Positions 4,613 to 8,082 of a stretch of 8,082 nucleotides of DNA are shown piece after piece. Numbering within the stretch: the stretch's first letter is position 1; the number at the start of each line of letters is the position of its first letter. Both the position numbers and the translations under genes were made by a program. A model generated the notes under the pieces. The model was not told the origin of the DNA. It was given only the letters and a program-made list of their open reading frames with translations, and made no database searches. This DNA is from JBGTKH01 sp041744735. Lineage in GTDB: Bacteria > Planctomycetota > Planctomycetia > Pirellulales > Pirellulaceae. Location: contig JBGTKH010000032.1 of NCBI GenBank assembly GCA_041744735.1, positions 1-8,082 on the forward strand, written 5' to 3'.

Positions 4613-6808
4613 TCACTTCAGAATCTGAAATAGGTTGCTGTATTGATCCGTCCACAGCGGCACAGACTTGGTGGTGTCTTCAACCGGGATGGCTGCGTCT
4701 CGCAATGCTGGGTCACTGAGCAATCGCTCGTTGTTCGTCACGATCAACCACTGAGAGTCGGCGAAACCGGCTTGGCGGTTGCCGGCCCGTTGGACTTTGA
4801 CGACGTACATTTCGAGGTGTTTCGCCAAGCCGACCACGACGGGTGTCAGGTCAAGGTGGCGGTTGCTGATGTGCACCGCGATCACGCCTTGGGGCTTCAG
4901 TCGCTGCTGGTACAAATCAAACGCCTCCTTGTTCAGCAGATGCACAGGAATCGCGTCGCCGCTGAACGCATCCAGCACCAGCACGTCGTAGCTTTGCGGC
5001 GGCTCCCGTTCCATCGATAGCCGAGCGTCGCCCAAATCAACTTCAATCTCCGCCGGGCTATCGTCCAAGTAAGTGAAGTATTGTCGAGCCAACTCTTCGA
5101 CCTGCGGATTGAGTTCGTAAAAGCGATAGAAGTCACCGGGCCGGCCGTAAGCAGCCAACGTGCCGGTCCCCAGCCCGACGATGCTAACTCGAAGCGGCGG
5201 CGATTGCTGAAAGTGCCGCAAGGTGATTCCCACGCCGCTCTTCTCGTCGTAATATTCCGTCGGCACGTCGCCACGCTCCGCGTCCAGATGCTGAAAGCCA
5301 TGCAGGATGCGCCCGTGATACAGGGCTCGCGCGTACGGTCGGCCATTTTCGTTACGGTACTGAGCGACGCGCAACACGCCGTAAAAGTTGCGAGTCACCG
5401 CCAATGACGTCGGATCGGTGACGTCGGTCAGAATCTGCACGATGACAATCGTGGCCGCGAGCGAAGTTGCGCCCAGCAGCCACAGCCGTCCCCGATGATC
5501 ACCGCCATGCAAAGTCCTTTGCCCCGCGCCGTCCGCCAGCACAGCCACCGCCAAAACAAACGCCGCGGCCAGTCCCAAGTTCAGTTCATAGTAGGCGGAG
5601 AAGATCAGCGGGCAGATCAAAGCGACAAATACACCGCCCAGTGCCCCGCCCGCTGCGACGGCAAGATAGAAAGACGTCAGATGACGCACGGGTGGCTTGC
5701 GGCGTACTAGCTCCCCGTGGCAAACCATGCAGATCAAAAACATTGCGGTCAGATACACGGTCACTTGAACTGTCAAGTCGCCGACAATGCCCGCCAGGGC
5801 AAAACCAATCTGCATTCTTGACAGCAGCTCGTCGATGCCTTGGTGCACGATGTTGATGCAAATGGCCAGAATCGACATCACAACAGCCACCGCGAACCAG
5901 CGCCGCCGATACCAGGCTTCGCGATCGAAGCAAATGATGAACGACAGCAGATACAAACTGAGCGGCGCGACCCACAAGAACGGCACTACTGCCACGTCTT
6001 GACAGACGTGGTTCGTGACCGCCAAGAACATCAAGGACGCCAATGCCGGCAGCAACAGCCACGAGAGGAACTGTCTCGAATCTGGCGCGGCAGTCTCGTC
6101 TATCTTCACTTGTTCGCCGCGTTTCTTAACGTCGCGGTCTTTCGTCTTGCCGCCACTTGCCGCCGCGATGCGGTCATCCGCCGGCGTCACTGCTGCCGTC
6201 GGCAATCGCCACGTCAAAATCACTAACCAAGCACACAGCAGCGCGAACACAAGAAAGGCCAGCGACCAGAGCGTGCCTTGGCGGCCAGTGGTCAGCGCCG
6301 GCTCGAACAGAAACGGGTAACTGAGCAGCGCACCCAGCGAACCGACGTTCGACAGCGCGTACAAACGATACGGCGACCGGCCGGCATACGCGCGGCTGTA
6401 CCAGGCTTGAATCAACGGGCCGGTCGACGAGAGCACAAAGTACGGCAGCCCCACGCTGACCAGCAGCAGCAGCAGAATCCGCCCGGTCGGAAAGCGGCCG
6501 TCCGCCGGTTGCCAAGCCGCGTCGGGCGTGATCGGCAGCGTTGCCGCGGCAGCGACCAGCAGCACCAAGTGCACGGCCACCTGCCATCCCGGACGCGACA
6601 ACCCATTGAGCCAATGCGCGTACGCATAGCCGCCCAGGAGCAGCACCTGGAAGAACAGCATGCATGTCGTCCACACCGCTGGACTGCCGCCGAACCACGG
6701 CAAGATCACCTTGCTAATCAGCGGCTGCACCTGAAACAGCAGAAACGCGCTCAGAAAAATCGTCGCCGCGCACCACCAGGCAAAACCGATTCGTTGGTTG
6801 TCGCCCAT
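4613..6808 (-). CDS. multi-pass membrane protein fused to a spermidine synthase-like domain
   Basis: A protein of 731 residues from the ATG at 6808. Roughly the first 460 residues form about ten to twelve hydrophobic segments, beginning FAWWCAATIFLSAFLLFQV and including the hallmark FQVQPLISKVILPWFGG. A charged cytoplasm-like loop (about 205-245) splits them. The C-terminal part (about 480-731) is a Rossmann methyltransferase-fold domain of the spermidine synthase family: GLGTGT (545-550), the ribose-binding Glu in YELN (about 565), GDAR (593-596), and LDAFSGDAIP (612-621) with the aspartates typical of aminopropyltransferases. Such fused proteins are widespread in bacteria, often annotated as spermidine synthase or wrongly as transporter permeases; their substrate is unknown. 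The substrate-pocket part of a true polyamine enzyme is not evident, so polyamine synthesis should not be assumed. The ATG is preferred over a TTG 13 codons earlier because GGA lies 8 bases before it and the first membrane helix follows at once. Confidence 0.85.
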   Translation of the reverse strand: MGDNQRIGFAWWCAATIFLSAFLLFQVQPLISKVILPWFGGSPAVWTTCMLFFQVLLLGGYAYAHWLNGLSRPGWQVAVHLVLLVAAAATLPITPDAAWQPADGRFPTGRILLLLLVSVGLPYFVLSSTGPLIQAWYSRAYAGRSPYRLYALSNVGSLGALLSYPFLFEPALTTGRQGTLWSLAFLVFALLCAWLVILTWRLPTAAVTPADDRIAAASGGKTKDRDVKKRGEQVKIDETAAPDSRQFLSWLLLPALASLMFLAVTNHVCQDVAVVPFLWVAPLSLYLLSFIICFDREAWYRRRWFAVAVVMSILAICINIVHQGIDELLSRMQIGFALAGIVGDLTVQVTVYLTAMFLICMVCHGELVRRKPPVRHLTSFYLAVAAGGALGGVFVALICPLIFSAYYELNLGLAAAFVLAVAVLADGAGQRTLHGGDHRGRLWLLGATSLAATIVIVQILTDVTDPTSLAVTRNFYGVLRVAQYRNENGRPYARALYHGRILHGFQHLDAERGDVPTEYYDEKSGVGITLRHFQQSPPLRVSIVGLGTGTLAAYGRPGDFYRFYELNPQVEELARQYFTYLDDSPAEIEVDLGDARLSMEREPPQSYDVLVLDAFSGDAIPVHLLNKEAFDLYQQRLKPQGVIAVHISNRHLDLTPVVVGLAKHLEMYVVKVQRAGNRQAGFADSQWLIVTNNERLLSDPALRDAAIPVEDTTKSVPLWTDQYSNLFQILK

Positions 6809-6852
6809 CAAAACATCCACTGGCCGTTGAAACTCTGCAAATTGCAAATGGA

Positions 6853-6858
6853 ATCATA
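6853..6858 (-). promoter_or_regulatory. weak candidate -10 box (TATGAT) for the fused membrane gene
   Basis: On the - strand TATGAT matches five of six consensus bases and would start transcription near 6845, about 37 bases before the ATG at 6808. That placement would exclude the alternative TTG start at 6847. No good -35 hexamer is seen, because the upstream bases are very GC-rich. Confidence 0.3.
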
Positions 6859-6907
6859 GCGGGGCGCCGCGCTAGGGGCGAGTCGATCGAGGCACAACGC
6901 AGAGGAC

Positions 6908-7120
6908 GAACTTCGACTCGTCGTCGGCGGCATCGTCGCCGTGGTCCCCGGCCAATTCGGTATCGCCACATTTTCGCCGCTCTTGGACCCCAAAGGCAAC
7001 AGCGTCCGCGGCATTCGAGTCTTCCAAGAATTCTCACACCGCTTCGGCCTACACGTCTTCGAATCCGGCTTCACCGGCGAATCGTTCCAGGATCAGCTAA
7101 AGCCCATTCGACGGTCGTAA
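6908..7120 (+). pseudogene. 3' remnant of a glutaminase gene
   Basis: Seventy codons on the + strand end in TAA and have no start codon of their own. They translate to LVVGGIVAVVPGQFGIA, then FSPLLDPKGNSVRGIRVF and SHRFGLHVFES. These match the C-terminal end of the beta-lactamase-fold glutaminases (GlsA/YbaS type), whose consensus has S-G-V-x-G-G-I-x-A-V-V-P and L-D-x-x-G-N-S-V-R-G. The remnant begins at the V-G-G strand. The first roughly 230 residues, with the catalytic Ser-x-x-Lys and Tyr, are missing. The frame stays open back to a TAG at 6857, but the sequence before about 6908 is unlike a glutaminase. About 19 extra residues follow the usual end, including SFQDQLKPIRRS. No stop or frameshift lies inside. 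It cannot make an active enzyme. Confidence 0.85.
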
Positions 7121-7188
7121 ACTCAATGCCTGACGCGAGTGGGCGGCAGGGATCGTAATGACAATTTGTGTTGGTAGCCAAGTCCTGG

Positions 7189-8082
7189 TCAGGATCTTTG
7201 CTCGCCTGCATCTAACAGCCAAGTTGCCGCCGCATGCACCGTCACGCCTTCGGCCATTGTTGTGGCGGCGTCGGTCGTCAAGGTAACAATGTGCAAGGAG
7301 GCTTGGGGATGCTCGTTCAATGCGGCGGACAGTGCCCGCGTTTCGCGCTCACGAGTTTCCGGCGCACCGAGGTCGGCACAAACCTGAATCAACTCTGGTT
7401 TTCCCACCGGATAGCGGGCCAAAAAGTCGACCTCGAAGTTGTCGGCCGTTCGAACGTAGGTTACTTCCGCGCCGCGTCGTTCCAGTTCCAGCGCAACGGC
7501 GGTTTCCAAAGCATGGCCGATGTTCGCCTTGCCGCTGCGGTCGAAGACAGGTATCAAACCGGGATCGATCGGGTATGCCTTTCGTGGATTGACCATGCGC
7601 CGACGCTCCGATTCCGTAGCAATCGGAATGGTGCGGACCAAAAACGCATCTTCCACATTATTCAGGTAGGAGTGCAGCGTGTCCTTCGCGACGGGAATGC
7701 CTTGCGATCGCAGGTCGCCGTAGAACCTGTTCACGCTGAATGCTCCACCGGCGTTGCCAAGCAGTTGCCGAACCATCCACCGCAGAGCGACCGGGTGCGA
7801 AACCGAATGCCGCTCAATCACGTCACGCAACATCGCCGTATCCACGTACCCGCGCAGCAATTCGAATCGGTCGCGAGGATCGACACCATGTGCCTCGGGA
7901 TACCCGCCGACGACAAGGTACTCCTCTAACTGCTTGTCCAGCGTTGAACGTTGCGCCTTCGTCAGTCGGCGAGTGGCTTGCGCGGGTTCTTCGCCGCGAT
8001 GCCGGATGAACTCGCGAAAACTAAACGGCAGCACCAACGCTTCCATCGCCCGGCCGCGCATACTCGTGGCCACCTCGCGGCT
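7189..8082 (-). CDS. DUF4143-containing AAA-type ATPase, N-terminus outside the window
   Basis: About 297 residues of the C-terminal part of an AAA_14/DUF4143 protein; the frame is open to the last base, so the P-loop half lies beyond the edge. It starts at SREVATSMRGRAMEALVLPF, then SFREFIRHRG, the typical link between the ATPase core and the lid. Further on are a YLVVGGYPEA motif, a winged-helix-like stretch (FSVNRFYGDLRSQGIPVAKD), and the DUF4143 domain ending in FEVDFLARYPVGKPELIQVC, whose E-V-D and I-Q-V pattern resembles a PD-(D/E)XK nuclease fold, though no cleavage is established. Members of this widespread family are often in mobile or accessory regions and their job is unknown. It converges on the glutaminase remnant with 68 bases between their stop codons; those bases contain only a small dyad (TCCTG-GT-CAGGA). 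No terminator is clear. Confidence 0.88.
   Translation of the reverse strand, partial: SREVATSMRGRAMEALVLPFSFREFIRHRGEEPAQATRRLTKAQRSTLDKQLEEYLVVGGYPEAHGVDPRDRFELLRGYVDTAMLRDVIERHSVSHPVALRWMVRQLLGNAGGAFSVNRFYGDLRSQGIPVAKDTLHSYLNNVEDAFLVRTIPIATESERRRMVNPRKAYPIDPGLIPVFDRSGKANIGHALETAVALELERRGAEVTYVRTADNFEVDFLARYPVGKPELIQVCADLGAPETRERETRALSAALNEHPQASLHIVTLTTDAATTMAEGVTVHAAATWLLDAGEQRS

Noticed and set aside
4395..4655. 86-codon - strand frame between uvrC and the membrane gene
   Set aside because: It begins inside the upstream gene in another frame, runs through the REP-like palindrome, and has no motif or credible ribosome binding site.
6278..6859. 193-codon + strand frame opposite the membrane protein
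   Set aside because: Its Arg/Gln/His-rich product is the antisense of transmembrane helices, with no recognisable domain.
7234..7929. 231-codon + strand frame opposite the DUF4143 gene
   Set aside because: The opposite frame encodes recognisable DUF4143 motifs and continues past the edge; this one has none.

Overview
The window looks like a chromosomal segment of a GC-rich bacterium, most probably a planctomycete (Pirellulales-like). The evidence is indirect: the style of the proteins (a short UvrC without a helix-hairpin-helix tail, a membrane-fused spermidine synthase-like protein, an isolated MraZ-like protein, an IS110 fragment of a type I associate with planctomycetes) and a palindrome ending in GCTTGGGAAC of the kind scattered between planctomycete genes. 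No rRNA, tRNA or CRISPR array is visible.

Left part (1-1556, + strand): a complete SDR oxidoreductase preceded by a candidate -10 box, a strong 5'-leader hairpin and a good Shine-Dalgarno. Behind it lies a compact two-gene unit that looks like a type II toxin-antitoxin pair (antitoxin-like 1081-1305, RelE/ParE-like 1302-1556, overlapping by 4 bases), with a perfect TATAAT box of its own.

Middle scar (1596-2292): an in-frame join, read on the - strand, between an internal fragment of an IS110-family transposase and the 3' half of a second, unrelated SDR gene. Next to it is a pair of 11-base perfect inverted repeats bounding a 123-bp segment. This is a decayed, rearranged spot, not a working gene.

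Right-centre block (2293-6808, - strand): in transcription order, a multi-pass membrane protein fused to a spermidine synthase-like domain, then uvrC (nucleotide excision repair), then an MraZ-family DNA-binding protein. The gaps are 189 and 271 bases, so they are co-oriented but not a tight operon. A 10-bp perfect palindrome of REP type sits just upstream of uvrC.

Right end (6860-8082): a 3' remnant of a glutaminase gene on the + strand, recognisable only from its translation and lacking a start, faces a DUF4143-type ATPase on the - strand that runs off the window edge.

No convincing new multi-gene system is present. The most interesting items are the two gene relics, the leader hairpin beside the first SDR gene's ribosome binding site, the bounded inverted-repeat segment and the toxin-antitoxin-like pair.
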